Origin: Falsiroseomonas sp050563535
GTDB taxonomy: Bacteria > Pseudomonadota > Alphaproteobacteria > Acetobacterales > Acetobacteraceae
Assembly (NCBI RefSeq): GCF_050563535.1
Contig: NZ_JBNXUO010000001.1
Span: 248,001 to 312,000 of the forward strand
DNA length: 64,000 bases
Direction: 5' to 3'
The stretch's first letter is position 1; every line of letters starts with the position of its first letter. The notes beneath the pieces were generated by a model. That model was given only the letters and a program-made list of their open reading frames with translations. It searched no databases and was not told the DNA's origin. Of this stretch, positions 44,619-54,301 are shown one piece after another. The position numbers and the translations under genes were made by a program.

Positions 44619-44629
44619 CGGCGCGGCAT

Positions 44630-44655
44630 CCGGCGGGGTCGTCGCGCCCCGCCGG
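44630..44655. terminator. Bidirectional hairpin between DUF805 and aat
   Basis: CCGGCGGGG (44630-44638) pairs perfectly with CCCCGCCGG (44647-44655) around an 8-nt loop, 12 bp after the DUF805 stop and 9 bp from the aat stop. There is no T tract; a symmetrical stem for two convergent genes. Confidence 0.55.
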
Positions 44656-44663
44656 TTCCGGCC

Positions 44664-45362
44664 TCAATCGCCATCCGCCTCGCGGTCGCGCGTCTCGGCG
44701 CGGAGCGCGCGGATCTCGGCCTCCACCGCCCGGGGGTCGGGCGCATCGTCCCAGCGCACCACCTCCTCCACCGCATCCGCGAGCAGCCGCTTGTAGTGCA
44801 GGCGCGGCACCTCCCGGCATCCGAACTGCGCGAGGTGGGCGGTCTGGAACTGCGCGTCGAGCAGGGTGAAGCGGGCCAGCCGCAGCCGCGCCACCAGGTG
44901 GACCAGCGCCACCTTGGACGCGTCGCGCGTGCGGCTGAACATGCTCTCGCCGAAGAAGGCTCCGCCAAGGGCGACGCCGTAGAGCCCGCCGACCAGCGCG
45001 CCCTCCCCGGGGCGACCCTGCCAGACCTCGACCGAATGGGCGTGTCCCATCCTGTGAAGCGCGAGGAAGAGCCGCTCGATCTCCGGGTTGATCCAGGTGT
45101 CGTCGCGCCCTGCCGCCGGCGCGGCGCAACCGGCGATGACGCCGGGAAAGTCGAGGTTGGTGCTGACGGCGAAGGTGCCGGACAGCACCGTTCGCGCCAG
45201 GCGCTTCGGCAGGTGGAAGGCACCGAGCGGCAGCACGCCCCGCAATTCGGGGTCGAGCCAGTAGAGCCGGTCGCTGCGCCGGCTCTCCGCCATCGGGAAC
45301 AGGCCCGCGCGATAGGCGCGAAGCACCAGGTCGGGCGAGATCTCGAACTGCCTTCGGCTCAC
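44664..45362 (-). CDS. aat: Leucyl/phenylalanyl-tRNA--protein transferase
   Basis: 232 residues. Adds Leu or Phe to proteins with N-terminal Arg/Lys, making N-degrons for ClpS-ClpAP; clpS and clpA are both in this window. Family patterns: LVLRAYRAGLFPMAESR, LYWLDPELRGVLPL, HRMGHAHSVEVWQ, LVGGLYGVALGGAFFGESMFS, FTLLDAQFQTAHLAQFGC. The start is GTG 45362 beginning at SRRQFEIS. The usual genomic partner order (accC followed by aat) is not kept here. Confidence 0.95.
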   Translation of the reverse strand: MSRRQFEISPDLVLRAYRAGLFPMAESRRSDRLYWLDPELRGVLPLGAFHLPKRLARTVLSGTFAVSTNLDFPGVIAGCAAPAAGRDDTWINPEIERLFLALHRMGHAHSVEVWQGRPGEGALVGGLYGVALGGAFFGESMFSRTRDASKVALVHLVARLRLARFTLLDAQFQTAHLAQFGCREVPRLHYKRLLADAVEEVVRWDDAPDPRAVEAEIRALRAETRDREADGD

Positions 45363-45426
45363 CGGGCCATTATGCGCGGCTTGTCCCCCCGGCGCGAGGC
45401 TTGCGTGGGTGCCCTCCCGCCGCCTT

Positions 45427-45458
45427 GCGCGCCGCGCGTCGAAGGCTGCGCGGCGCGC
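45427..45458. other. 11-bp perfect hairpin between divergent aat and the DUF4189 gene
   Basis: GCGCGCCGCGC (45427-45437) and GCGCGGCGCGC (45448-45458) pair around a 10-nt loop. Located 64-95 bp upstream of the DUF4189 ATG. Possibly a transcription-modulating structure. Confidence 0.4.
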
Positions 45459-45521
45459 GGCTTGCGGAATGCGCGGCACGCGGCTTGCAGAACCCCGGCC
45501 AGGACGGGAGAGGGTTGCAGT

Positions 45522-46139
45522 ATGCAAGGCAAGGTCGGAGCGGTTCTGGTCACCCTCCTCGTGCTGGCAGGCATCGCGGCGCCGCGGGCCGCATCCGCCC
45601 AGGTGGCGGGGGAACAGTGTCGGGCCACCTGCGCGGCGATGCCGCGGGACGACCGGGCCCGGCTGCTCGCCTGCCTGCAACGCTGCGGGGTGGCGGTGCA
45701 GCAGGCCCCGCAGGGGCGGCTGGTGGCGACCAGCGGCTATGGGCGCCGCACCACCCTGCCGGTGGTCGCGCCGCAGCCGGTGGCGCCGGTGGCGATCCCC
45801 GCCCAGTCGCGCCCGTCCCAGGCCTGGGGTGCCATCTATGCGGCACCGGCGCCACTGCCCGGGCTTGGCGTGGTGGCCGGGGTGCGGGACCGCCTGGCGG
45901 CGCATGGCAGCGCGGAGAGCGCCTGCGCGGCCGGATCGCGCGGCCTGCCCTGCCGCCCGCTGGTCGAGTTCACCTCGGGCTGCGCGGCGGCGGCGCGCGC
46001 CGAACGCGACAACCGTGTCGCCTACACCACCGCCGAGACCGGTGCGACGCGCCAGGCCGCCGAGAGCGCGGCGCTGGGCGCCTGCCGGGCGCGCGTGCCG
46101 GGCGGCTGCCGCATCGTGCAGACCGCCTGCATCGGCTGA
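45522..46139 (+). CDS. DUF4189-type secreted protein
   Basis: 205 residues. Signal peptide about 1-26 (ends AASAQ). The first mature part has Cys pairs (EQCRATCAAMPRDD...LLACLQRCG). The C-terminal half has the DUF4189 arrangement: AWGAIYAAP, regularly spaced Cys in SACAAG, LPCRPL and SGCAAAA, then ESAALGACRARVPGGC and VQTACIG. Envelope protein of unknown role. GGGAGAGG precedes ATG 45522. Confidence 0.82.
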   Translation: MQGKVGAVLVTLLVLAGIAAPRAASAQVAGEQCRATCAAMPRDDRARLLACLQRCGVAVQQAPQGRLVATSGYGRRTTLPVVAPQPVAPVAIPAQSRPSQAWGAIYAAPAPLPGLGVVAGVRDRLAAHGSAESACAAGSRGLPCRPLVEFTSGCAAAARAERDNRVAYTTAETGATRQAAESAALGACRARVPGGCRIVQTACIG

Positions 46140-46156
46140 GGCGCTGCCCCGGCCGG

Positions 46157-46330
46157 CTAGAGGCCGAGCAGAACGAGCGTCAGTTCGCCCGCGACGAGGC
46201 TTGCGGTCAGGCCGACGATCGACCAGCGCATCGCCTCCCTCCACCAGGGCTCGTCGATGCGCAGCGCGATCCGGCGCGGGCGGGGCGGGGCCGGGATGTG
46301 GATGTCCAGGTCGATCGCGGCGGTTCTCAT
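46157..46330 (-). CDS. 57-residue small membrane protein, function unknown
   Basis: M-R-T-A-A-I-D-L-D-I-H-I-P opening, basic middle, and a C-terminal helix (about 34-55) WSIVGLTASLVAGELTLVLLGL. It could insert N-in. ATG at 46330; ends 18 bp after the convergent DUF4189 stop. Not recognised. Confidence 0.55.
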   Translation of the reverse strand: MRTAAIDLDIHIPAPPRPRRIALRIDEPWWREAMRWSIVGLTASLVAGELTLVLLGL

Positions 46331-46483
46331 GCGCCGAGAAGAACATAAAGAGAACATGAAGGCAAGCCCCGCGATGCGGCCGGAAGCGCGGCAGGACCGC
46401 GGACCCTGCCCCATCCGCGCCGGCTTTCCCCTTGCCGCCGCCACGATCGCGCAGGAACATCGCCGCCACTTCGGGAGCCCCGC

Positions 46484-47113
46484 ATGTCCGCAGAGAATGG
46501 ATCCTCACCCCTCGCCCGCCGCCTGCTCGTGGTCCGTCTCGCCACGCTCGGCGGCGCGGCCGCCGTGCCGGGCGGCGCGCTGGCCCAGGGCGCGAAGTCC
46601 GGCGGCGGAGGCGTGCCGGGCGGACAGGGCGGCGGCACGCCGCCGCCCCGGCCGGGTGTCACCGACAGCGACCCTTCCGACCCGCCGAATGGCGGCCGCG
46701 GGGGAGAGCGTCCGCGCACCGGCGTGACCGACAGCGACCCTTCCGACCCGCCGAATGGCGGCCGCGGAGGAGAACGTCCGCGCACCGGCGTGACCGACAG
46801 CGATCCCTCGGACCCGCCGAATGGCGGTCGTGGCGGCAACCGCCCGCAGGGGCCGAGCGACAGCGACCCATCCGACCCACCCGGCGGGGGACGCGGAGGC
46901 AATCGCCCGCAGGGGCCGACTGACAGCGACCCGTCCGACCCACCCGGCGGCGGGCGCGGCGGCAGCCGGGGCGGTGGGCCGAGCGACAGCGACCCGTCGG
47001 ACCCGCCCGGCCGGGGGCGCGGAGGCAGCCGCCCGCAGGGGCCGAGCGACAGCGACCCGTCCGACCCGCCCGGCCGCGGCAGGGGTGCGCAGGGCGACGT
47101 GAAGTCAACCTGA
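46484..47113 (+). CDS. Exported-type repeat protein with seven Asp-Ser-Asp-Pro / Gly-Arg repeats
   Basis: 209 residues. Residues 1-35 form a signal-like region with an RR pair (LARRLLVVRLATLGG...GALAQG). From residue 60 seven units begin T/S-D-S-D-P-S-D-P-P (at 60, 82, 104, 125, 146, 167 and 188), each followed by a Gly/Arg stretch such as N-G-G-R-G-G-E-R-P. Acidic and basic halves alternate, so the chain is probably disordered and could bind cations or self-associate. I know of no function; similar DSDPSDP repeats appear in other alphaproteobacterial hypotheticals. The stop TGA overlaps a strong hairpin. Confidence 0.75.
   Translation: MSAENGSSPLARRLLVVRLATLGGAAAVPGGALAQGAKSGGGGVPGGQGGGTPPPRPGVTDSDPSDPPNGGRGGERPRTGVTDSDPSDPPNGGRGGERPRTGVTDSDPSDPPNGGRGGNRPQGPSDSDPSDPPGGGRGGNRPQGPTDSDPSDPPGGGRGGSRGGGPSDSDPSDPPGRGRGGSRPQGPSDSDPSDPPGRGRGAQGDVKST
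46661..47095 (+). repeat. Seven tandem coding repeats (66 bp, then 63 bp) in the DSDPSDP protein gene
   Basis: Unit starts are 46661, 46727, 46793, 46856, 46919, 46982 and 47045: two periods of 66 bp followed by periods of 63 bp. The two first units are nearly identical in DNA; later ones diverge with mostly synonymous changes. All periods are multiples of three, so copy-number changes would keep the frame. Confidence 0.85.
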
Positions 47114-47145
47114 GGGGCGGCCCCGGTTCCGCCGGCCGCCCCTCA
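47111..47145 (+). terminator. 12-bp perfect hairpin overlapping the stop of the repeat protein
   Basis: TGAGGGGCGGCC (47111-47122) pairs with GGCCGCCCCTCA (47134-47145); loop CCGGTTCCGCC. The left arm starts at the TGA stop codon. There is no T tract; it lies between convergent genes and may act on both strands. Confidence 0.55.
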
Positions 47146-47198
47146 GGGCCAGGGCGCCGCCGGCTGGTGGTGCCCGGGCCCGCCCCGGCCCACGCGCT

Positions 47199-47969
47199 TC
47201 AGCGTGGCCAGGTGGCCGAAAGCCGCCGCGCCGCGTCCAGCGCAGCGTCCGCGCCGAAGGGGGACAGCAGCGACAGGCCTGCCCCCATCCGCGCCTCCAG
47301 CTCCGGCGTCCAGCGACAGGCCGCGATGTTGCCGTCGAAGCCCTGCCGCCGGTCGAAGGGCAGGGGCCAGAGGGAGGCGTCCTCGAACGCCTCCTCGTGC
47401 CGCGACGGCACGCGCGCGGCGCGCGGCACGAAGCCGGCCAGGTTGTAGCCGTGGCGCAGGAAATGCCCGCGGGAGGGATCGAACCCCGCGCCCGCCAGCG
47501 CATACATGAGGATGCCGAGGTTCCAGCCCGGCGTGACATGCCCCAGCACCACCTGGTGCTTGAAGGGCGGCACGACGACGCCGAGCCAGCCATCCGGCTT
47601 CAGCGAGTCGCGGCAGCGGTCCAGGAAGGCGCCGGGGTTGCGCGAATGCTCCAGCACATGGCTGGCCCAGATGCCGTCCAGCGCGGCATCGGGCGGCCAG
47701 GCCTCGAAGGCCAGGTCGCGGACCTCCGCGCCGAAGGGCGCCAGGACGGGGCGCAGCCGCTTCGGCCAGGCGGCGCCGATGGTGATCGCCTCCACCCGCT
47801 TGCCGAGCAGCGCCAGCACCATGCTGCCGCCGCCGCGATAGCAGCCGATGTCGAGCACGCGCGGTCCGCAGAGCCCGGCGAAGGCCTTCAGCAGCCGCAG
47901 GTTCTCGATCCCCGTGCAGAAGCCGGGCAGCAGCGCGGCCTCGACGGGGTCCTCCGGTGCGGGGGTCAT
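47199..47969 (-). CDS. Class I SAM-dependent methyltransferase
   Basis: 256 residues. SAM motif I is V-L-D-I-G-C-Y-R-G-G-G, preceded by TGIENLRLLKAFAG. DGIWASHVLEHSRNPGAFLDRC is motif III/IV and LKPDGWLGVVVPPFKHQ the post-motif region. Typical of the UbiE/COQ5-like methyltransferase group acting on polysaccharide or lipid precursors; acceptor unknown. ATG 47969 overlaps the stop of the peptidase gene by 4 bp (ATGA). Confidence 0.9.
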   Translation of the reverse strand: MTPAPEDPVEAALLPGFCTGIENLRLLKAFAGLCGPRVLDIGCYRGGGSMVLALLGKRVEAITIGAAWPKRLRPVLAPFGAEVRDLAFEAWPPDAALDGIWASHVLEHSRNPGAFLDRCRDSLKPDGWLGVVVPPFKHQVVLGHVTPGWNLGILMYALAGAGFDPSRGHFLRHGYNLAGFVPRAARVPSRHEEAFEDASLWPLPFDRRQGFDGNIAACRWTPELEARMGAGLSLLSPFGADAALDAARRLSATWPR

Positions 47970-48562
47970 GGCAGGAGGATGCCGCGCCCGGCGAAGAAGC
48001 GGGCGAAGGCGGCGGGCGGCAGGCGCGCATCGGCGCGGGACGCCGCCGTGTCGCCCGAGGGGTTGTGGAAGCGCAGCGCGCCGTCCGGCGCGACGCCGAA
48101 GACGAGCACGAGATGTCCCCCGCGCCCGGGCGGCGCGCGGTCCGGCCAACGGACATGGGCGTGGACGGAGGCGATGACCAGCGCCCCCCCTTCGACCAGC
48201 CCCGCTACCTCCTCCGCGTCGCGGTCCAGCAGGATTTCCGACGCGATCCCCTGTTCCGCCAGCCAGGCGACGGCGCCGGCATAGACCAGGCCGCGGATCG
48301 CGCCGCCCGGCTCCTCGACATAGCCGCCGTGGCGCTGCACGCCGCGGCGGACCTCATGGATCGGCGGGATGTCGCGGCCGCGCGCGCCGAGCGCCATCTG
48401 GAGGCAGGCGCAGCCGCAGAGATGGTGCGACCAGGTCGCGTAGTCCCCCGCCGTCGCGGCACCGGAGCGGTGCCAGAGCGGGTCCGTCGCGGCATCGCGG
48501 CCGCCGAGGAAGCCGGCGACCAGTTCCGCGGATTCCCACTGGGCGCGGTACGGGGGAGGCAT
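47966..48562 (-). CDS. C39-like (papain-fold) peptidase
   Basis: 198 residues. Catalytic Cys segment H-H-L-C-G-C-A-C-L-Q-M-A-L near 50 and His in R-G-G-H-L-V-L-V with a following Asn in FHNPSG fit the peptidase C39-like fold. Three Cys in six residues around the active site is unusual. No transmembrane segment, so it is not the double-glycine type ABC exporter. ATG 48562 is chosen over a GTG at 48568; neither has a strong ribosome site. It is 37 bp downstream of the ABC operon and coupled to the methyltransferase. Confidence 0.8.
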   Translation of the reverse strand: MPPPYRAQWESAELVAGFLGGRDAATDPLWHRSGAATAGDYATWSHHLCGCACLQMALGARGRDIPPIHEVRRGVQRHGGYVEEPGGAIRGLVYAGAVAWLAEQGIASEILLDRDAEEVAGLVEGGALVIASVHAHVRWPDRAPPGRGGHLVLVFGVAPDGALRFHNPSGDTAASRADARLPPAAFARFFAGRGILLP

Positions 48563-48599
48563 GGTCACGGAAGGGCGTCGCGCGGCGGTCCCGCCACCC

Positions 48600-49636
<1,037 letters not shown>

Positions 49637-49640
<4 letters not shown>

Positions 49641-50623
49641 GCGGCCTGCTCCGCTTCCAGGTGCGGGTGGTGGCAGCGCGCCTCGCGGCCGGGCAGCCAG
49701 GGGTGAAGCTCCGGCATCTCCGCGCAGTCGGCCGCGGCGCGGGGGCAGCGGCTGCGGAAGGCGCAGCCGGGCGGCAGCGAGAGAAGGGAAGGGGTCATGC
49801 CAGGGATCTGGCGCAGCGGCTCGCCCCGCCGGTTGCGCGACGGCACGCTGCCGATCAGCCCGTGGGTGTAGGGATGCAGCGGCCGGTCCAGCACTTCGCC
49901 CACGTCGCCGTATTCGACGATGCGGCCGGCATACATCACCGCGATGTCGTCGGCGAGGCCGGCGACCACGGACAGGTCGTGCGTGATCCAGATGAGCGAC
50001 GTGCCGGTGGTGGCGGCGAGCTTCTGCACCTCCGCCAGGATCTGCCCCTGGATCGTGACGTCGAGCGCGGTGGTCGGCTCGTCGGCGACGATCAGGTCGG
50101 GGCGGTGGAGCAGGGCGATGGCGATGGCGACGCGCTGGCGCATCCCGCCCGAGAACTGGTGCGGGTAGGAATTCAGCCGTTCCTCCGGCGAGGGGATGCC
50201 GACCATGCCGAGCGCGTCGCGCGCGCGGCGGCGGGCTTCCGCCTCCGGCACCTTCTCATGCGCCAGCACCGTCTCGATCATCTGCGTGTCGATCCGCAGG
50301 ACCGGGTTCAGCGTCATCATCGGGTCCTGGAAGATCATGGCGATGCGGTTGCCGCGCAGGCTCCGCATCTCCTCCTCGCTGAGGGTCGCGAGGTCCTTGC
50401 CCTGGAACAGGATGCTGCCGCCGACGATGCGGCCGGGCGGGTCCACCAGCCCCATGATGGAGAAGCCGGTGACGGACTTGCCCGAGCCGGATTCGCCCAC
50501 CAGCCCGAGCACCTTGCCGCGCCGGACGGTGAAGGAGACGTCGTCCACCGCCTTCACCACGCCGGCGCGGGTGAAGAAGTGGGTGCGGAGGTTGCGGACC
50601 TCGAGTGTGGGGGCGCTGGTCAC
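49637..50623 (-). CDS. Dipeptide/oligopeptide ABC transporter ATP-binding protein (DppD-type)
   Basis: 328 residues from GTG 50623. Walker A G-E-S-G-S-G-K-S near 46-53, signature FSGGMRQRVAIAIAL, Walker B LIVADEPTTALDV, and a C-terminal Cys segment CAFRSRCPRAAADC. Paired with the DppF-type subunit. Confidence 0.95.
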
Positions 50624-50628
50624 GATGC

Positions 50629-51555
50629 CTACTTCTTGAGCCTGGGATTCAGCACGTCGCGCAGGTGGTCGCCGACGAGGTTGATGGCGACGATCGTCAC
50701 CAGCAGGGCGATGCCGGGGTAGAAGCTGATCCAGTATTTCCCGGACAGCATGTATTCGTAGCCATTGGCGATGAGCAGGCCGAGCGAGGGTTCGGTGATC
50801 GGCACGCCGAGGCCGAGGAAGGACAGCGTCGCCTCCAGCGCGATGGCGCGGGCCACCTGCATGGTGCCGATGACGATCAGCGGCGGCAGGCAGTTCGGCA
50901 GCAGGTGGCGGAACAGGATGCGGTGGCGGGGCAGCGCGAGGCATTCCGCCGCCTCGATGTATTCGCGCCGTCGCTCCACCAGCGCGGTGCCGCGCACGGT
51001 CCGCGCGTAGTAGGCCCATTCGACCACCACGATCGCGATGACGACGTTGGTGATCGACTTGCCCAGGAAGGCCAGGATCATCAGCGCGACGAGGATGGAG
51101 GGGAAGGAGAGCTGCAGGTCGACGATGCGCATGATGAGGCTGTCGGTGCGCCCGCCCGCATAGGCCGCCGCCAGCCCGAGCGAGGCGCCGACGAGGCAGG
51201 CGATGAGCGCCGAGCCCGCGCCCACGGTGAGCGAGATGCGCAGCCCGTACATGATGCCGGACAGCATGTCCCGCCCCTGGTCGTCGGTGCCGAGCCAGAA
51301 GGTGGTCGCGCCGTCGCCGGACTTCGAGCCCGGCTCCAGCCGGCCATCCATGATGTCGAGCACCGCGAGGTCATAGGGGTTCTGCGGCGCGATCCAGGGC
51401 GCGAGGATCGCGACCACCGCGATCACCGTGAAGACCGCGAGGCCGAGCAGCGCGAGCTTCGATTCCGCGAATTCGGAGACGAAGCGCCGGAAGGGCGTCT
51501 CGACCCTGTCCTTCGCGGGGGTGGCGACGGGGGGCGTGCCGAGCGCGACGCTCAT
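50629..51555 (-). CDS. Dipeptide/oligopeptide ABC transporter permease (DppC-type)
   Basis: 308 residues with an N-terminal cytoplasmic stretch, a first helix near 35-55 and a large periplasmic loop, then the BPD inner-membrane domain with the EAA-like loop YIEAAECLALPRHRILFRHLLPN. Six helices as usual. Confidence 0.95.
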   Translation of the reverse strand: MSVALGTPPVATPAKDRVETPFRRFVSEFAESKLALLGLAVFTVIAVVAILAPWIAPQNPYDLAVLDIMDGRLEPGSKSGDGATTFWLGTDDQGRDMLSGIMYGLRISLTVGAGSALIACLVGASLGLAAAYAGGRTDSLIMRIVDLQLSFPSILVALMILAFLGKSITNVVIAIVVVEWAYYARTVRGTALVERRREYIEAAECLALPRHRILFRHLLPNCLPPLIVIGTMQVARAIALEATLSFLGLGVPITEPSLGLLIANGYEYMLSGKYWISFYPGIALLVTIVAINLVGDHLRDVLNPRLKK

Positions 51556-51557
51556 GC

Positions 51558-52529
51558 TTACTTGCCTTCCAGCCGGACCCGCGGGTCCAGCACGGAGTAG
51601 GTGAGATCGACGATCAGGTTGATGGCGATGAACATCAGCACGATGATCATCAGGTAGGCGACGATCACCGGCCGATCGAGCACGTTGATGCTGTCGATGA
51701 TGAGCTTGCCCATGCCCGGCCAGGCGAAGATCGATTCGGTCACCACGCTGAAGGCGATGGTGGAGCCGAATTCGAGGCCGGTGACGGTGACGACGGGGAT
51801 CAGGATGTTCTTGAAGACATGGACGAAGGTGACGCGGAAGGGGCTGAGCCCCTTGGCGCGGGCGAACTTCACGTAGTCCATCAGCATCGTCTCACGCACG
51901 CCCGCGCGCGTCAGGCGGATGACGAGGCTGATCTTGAACAGCGCCAGGTTCAGCGCCGGCATGACGAGATGCGCGAGCCCGTCCGCGGTCAGGAACGACC
52001 ATCGCATGCCGAGGATCGTCACCGTCTCCCCGCGCCCGGTGGAAGGCAGCCAGCCGAGCTGCACCGCGAAGACCATGATGAGCATCAGCCCGACCCAGAA
52101 GGTCGGCAGCGAGAAGCCGAGGATCGACCCCGCCATGATCCCCTTGGAGACCGGGCTGTTCGGCTTCAGCCCGGCATAGAGCCCGAGCGGCAGTCCGATG
52201 ACGATGGCGCCGAGCGTCGCCGCGATGGCGAGTTCGAGCGTCGCGGGCATGCGCTGCAGGATGAGCTGCAGCGCGGGCTCGTTGAAGACGAAGCTGCGGC
52301 CGAGGTCGCCCTGCAGCGCCTTGCCGAGGAAGATGGCGTATTGCTGCCACAGCGGCAGGTCGAGGCCGAGCGCGCGGATCGCGCGCTCGCGCTCAAGCTG
52401 GTCGGCGTCGGGGCTGATCAGGATCTCGACCGGGTCGCCGATGGCGAAGACCCCGACGAAGACGATCACCGACATCGCCAGCACGACGCCGACCGCCTGG
52501 ATCAGGCGGCGAAGGAGGTAGACGCTCAT
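51558..52529 (-). CDS. Dipeptide/oligopeptide ABC transporter permease (DppB-type)
   Basis: 323 residues starting MSVYLLRRLIQAVGVVLAMSVIVF, the DppB-type opening. The EAA loop is YVKFARAKGLSPFRVTFVHVFKN. It starts one base after the SBP stop and ends 2 bp before the DppC-type start, a tight operon. Confidence 0.95.
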   Translation of the reverse strand: MSVYLLRRLIQAVGVVLAMSVIVFVGVFAIGDPVEILISPDADQLERERAIRALGLDLPLWQQYAIFLGKALQGDLGRSFVFNEPALQLILQRMPATLELAIAATLGAIVIGLPLGLYAGLKPNSPVSKGIMAGSILGFSLPTFWVGLMLIMVFAVQLGWLPSTGRGETVTILGMRWSFLTADGLAHLVMPALNLALFKISLVIRLTRAGVRETMLMDYVKFARAKGLSPFRVTFVHVFKNILIPVVTVTGLEFGSTIAFSVVTESIFAWPGMGKLIIDSINVLDRPVIVAYLMIIVLMFIAINLIVDLTYSVLDPRVRLEGK

Positions 52530-52530
52530 C

Positions 52531-54138
52531 TCAGCGCATGGTCGCCGGGCGGATGTCCTGCGCCCGGGTCAGTTCGTCGACGCGCGGCGTGTGGACCAGG
52601 TTGCGGCGCATCGCCCAGATGTTGGTCTGGATGTGCAGCGGGATTACCGCGACGTCGTCGGCCGCCATGCGCTGGATGTCGATCAGCATCCGCTCGCGCT
52701 TCGGCTCGTCCAGCTCGGTCAGGCTCTCGGCCAGCATCTGGTCGAGCCGCGCGTTGGAATAGCGCCCGCGGTTGGAGGCGCCCCAGCCGCGTTCGCTGCT
52801 GACGGTGCCGATGATGTTGCGCATCGGGTGGCTGCCATCCGGGTTCGACCCCCAGCCGATCAGGTGGGCCGAGTATTCGGCCCGCGCCGCGCGCCCGACG
52901 AAGGTGGCCCAGGTCTGCGCCTCCACCGCCGTGCGCACGCCGATCCGCGTCCACATCTGCCCCACCGCCTGCGCGATGCGGGCGTCGTTGATGTAGCGGT
53001 CGTTCGGGCTGTTCAGCTGGATGCGGAAGCCGTTCGGGTAGCCGGCCTCGGCCAGCAGCCGCCGCGCGCCTTCGGGGTCGAAGCGGGTGGGCTGAAGGTC
53101 GGGGACGTGGCTGAAGGTGCCGGGCGGCAGGAACTGGGACGCCGGCGTCGCGGCGCCGTCCATGATGCGGTCCACGATCGCCTGCCGGTCGATCGCCATC
53201 GACAGCGCGCGGCGCACCCGCACGTCCCGCAGCGGGTTGCGCCCCAGCGGGCGGCCTTCGTTGTCGGTGATGTGGGGGCTGTTCTCGCCTTCCGCCCGGA
53301 GGTGGTCGAGGCCGAGGAAGATCAGCCGCAGCCCCACCGTCTCCGACAGGGTCAGCCGCTGGTCGCCGCGCAGGCGGCCGAGATCGGTGGTGGGCACCTG
53401 GTCGATGAAGTCCACGTCGCCCGCCAGCAGCCCCGCCGTGCGCGTCGCGTCGTTGGTGATCATCCGGTAGTTGACGCGCTGGAAGGGCGAGACGTCGCCG
53501 TGGTAGCCCGCGAACCGCTCGAACTCGATCCGGTCGCCGCTGCGGTGGCTGATCACGCGGAACGGCCCGGTGCCGATGGCGAGCTGGCCGGAGTTGAAGG
53601 CTTCCGTCGTCGCGTTCGCATGGGTCTGCGCATCGAGGATGCGCACATTCGTCATGTCGAGCGGCAGCAGCGGATAGGGGGCGGCGGTGTGGAACCGGAT
53701 GGTCAGCGGGTCCACCACCTCCATCCGCACGATCGGCCGCGAATAGATGCCGAAGCCGGACGGCGCGTTCGGCACGTTCGGCAGGCGCGCGATGGTGAAG
53801 GCCACGTCCTCGGCCGTGAAATCGCTGCCGTTGTGGAAGCGCACGCCGGGGCGCAGCTTGAATTCCCAGGTGGTCGGCCCGACCGCGCGCCATTCGGTGG
53901 CCAGGCCGGGGACGTTGCGCGCCTGCGCATCCGTCTCGACCAGCTTGCCGAAGATCATGTCGGCGACGGCGTTGTTCGGCGACAGCTGGTGGAAATGCGG
54001 GTCGAGCGAGGTGACCGGGGAGCCGACGCCGATGGTCAGCGTGGTCTGCTGCGCCGCAGCCCCGCCCCCCGCCAGCGCCAATGCCGAGATCGCCGCCCCG
54101 AGGGTCACGCCCCTGGCCGCACGGATGCCTTTGCGCAT
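52531..54138 (-). CDS. ABC transporter substrate-binding protein (SBP family 5), operon copy
   Basis: 535 residues. Signal peptide about 1-30 (ends GAAAQ). SBP_bac_5 patterns: TSLDPHFHQLSPNNAVADMIF, WEFKLRPGVRFHNGSDFTAEDVAFT, AFNSGQLAIGTGPFRVI, DVRVRRALSMAIDRQAIVDRIMDG. It binds peptides or other small oligomers in the periplasm and feeds the four genes below. Two relatives diverge upstream. Ribosome site GGAGGGGAAGG. Confidence 0.94.
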   Translation of the reverse strand: MRKGIRAARGVTLGAAISALALAGGGAAAQQTTLTIGVGSPVTSLDPHFHQLSPNNAVADMIFGKLVETDAQARNVPGLATEWRAVGPTTWEFKLRPGVRFHNGSDFTAEDVAFTIARLPNVPNAPSGFGIYSRPIVRMEVVDPLTIRFHTAAPYPLLPLDMTNVRILDAQTHANATTEAFNSGQLAIGTGPFRVISHRSGDRIEFERFAGYHGDVSPFQRVNYRMITNDATRTAGLLAGDVDFIDQVPTTDLGRLRGDQRLTLSETVGLRLIFLGLDHLRAEGENSPHITDNEGRPLGRNPLRDVRVRRALSMAIDRQAIVDRIMDGAATPASQFLPPGTFSHVPDLQPTRFDPEGARRLLAEAGYPNGFRIQLNSPNDRYINDARIAQAVGQMWTRIGVRTAVEAQTWATFVGRAARAEYSAHLIGWGSNPDGSHPMRNIIGTVSSERGWGASNRGRYSNARLDQMLAESLTELDEPKRERMLIDIQRMAADDVAVIPLHIQTNIWAMRRNLVHTPRVDELTRAQDIRPATMR

Positions 54139-54301
54139 CGCCTTCCCCTCCGGTCCCAGACAAACCTGAACGGACCTGTCTAGCAGCACCCGAACGTGCT
54201 TGCCAGCGTCCCGGGAACGTGATCCGCCCGGGTGCCTTGCGGCGTGCAGGCGCTTCGGGCAATCCGGCGCGCCACGGCACAGACAGGCAAGGAAACCCGG
54301 C

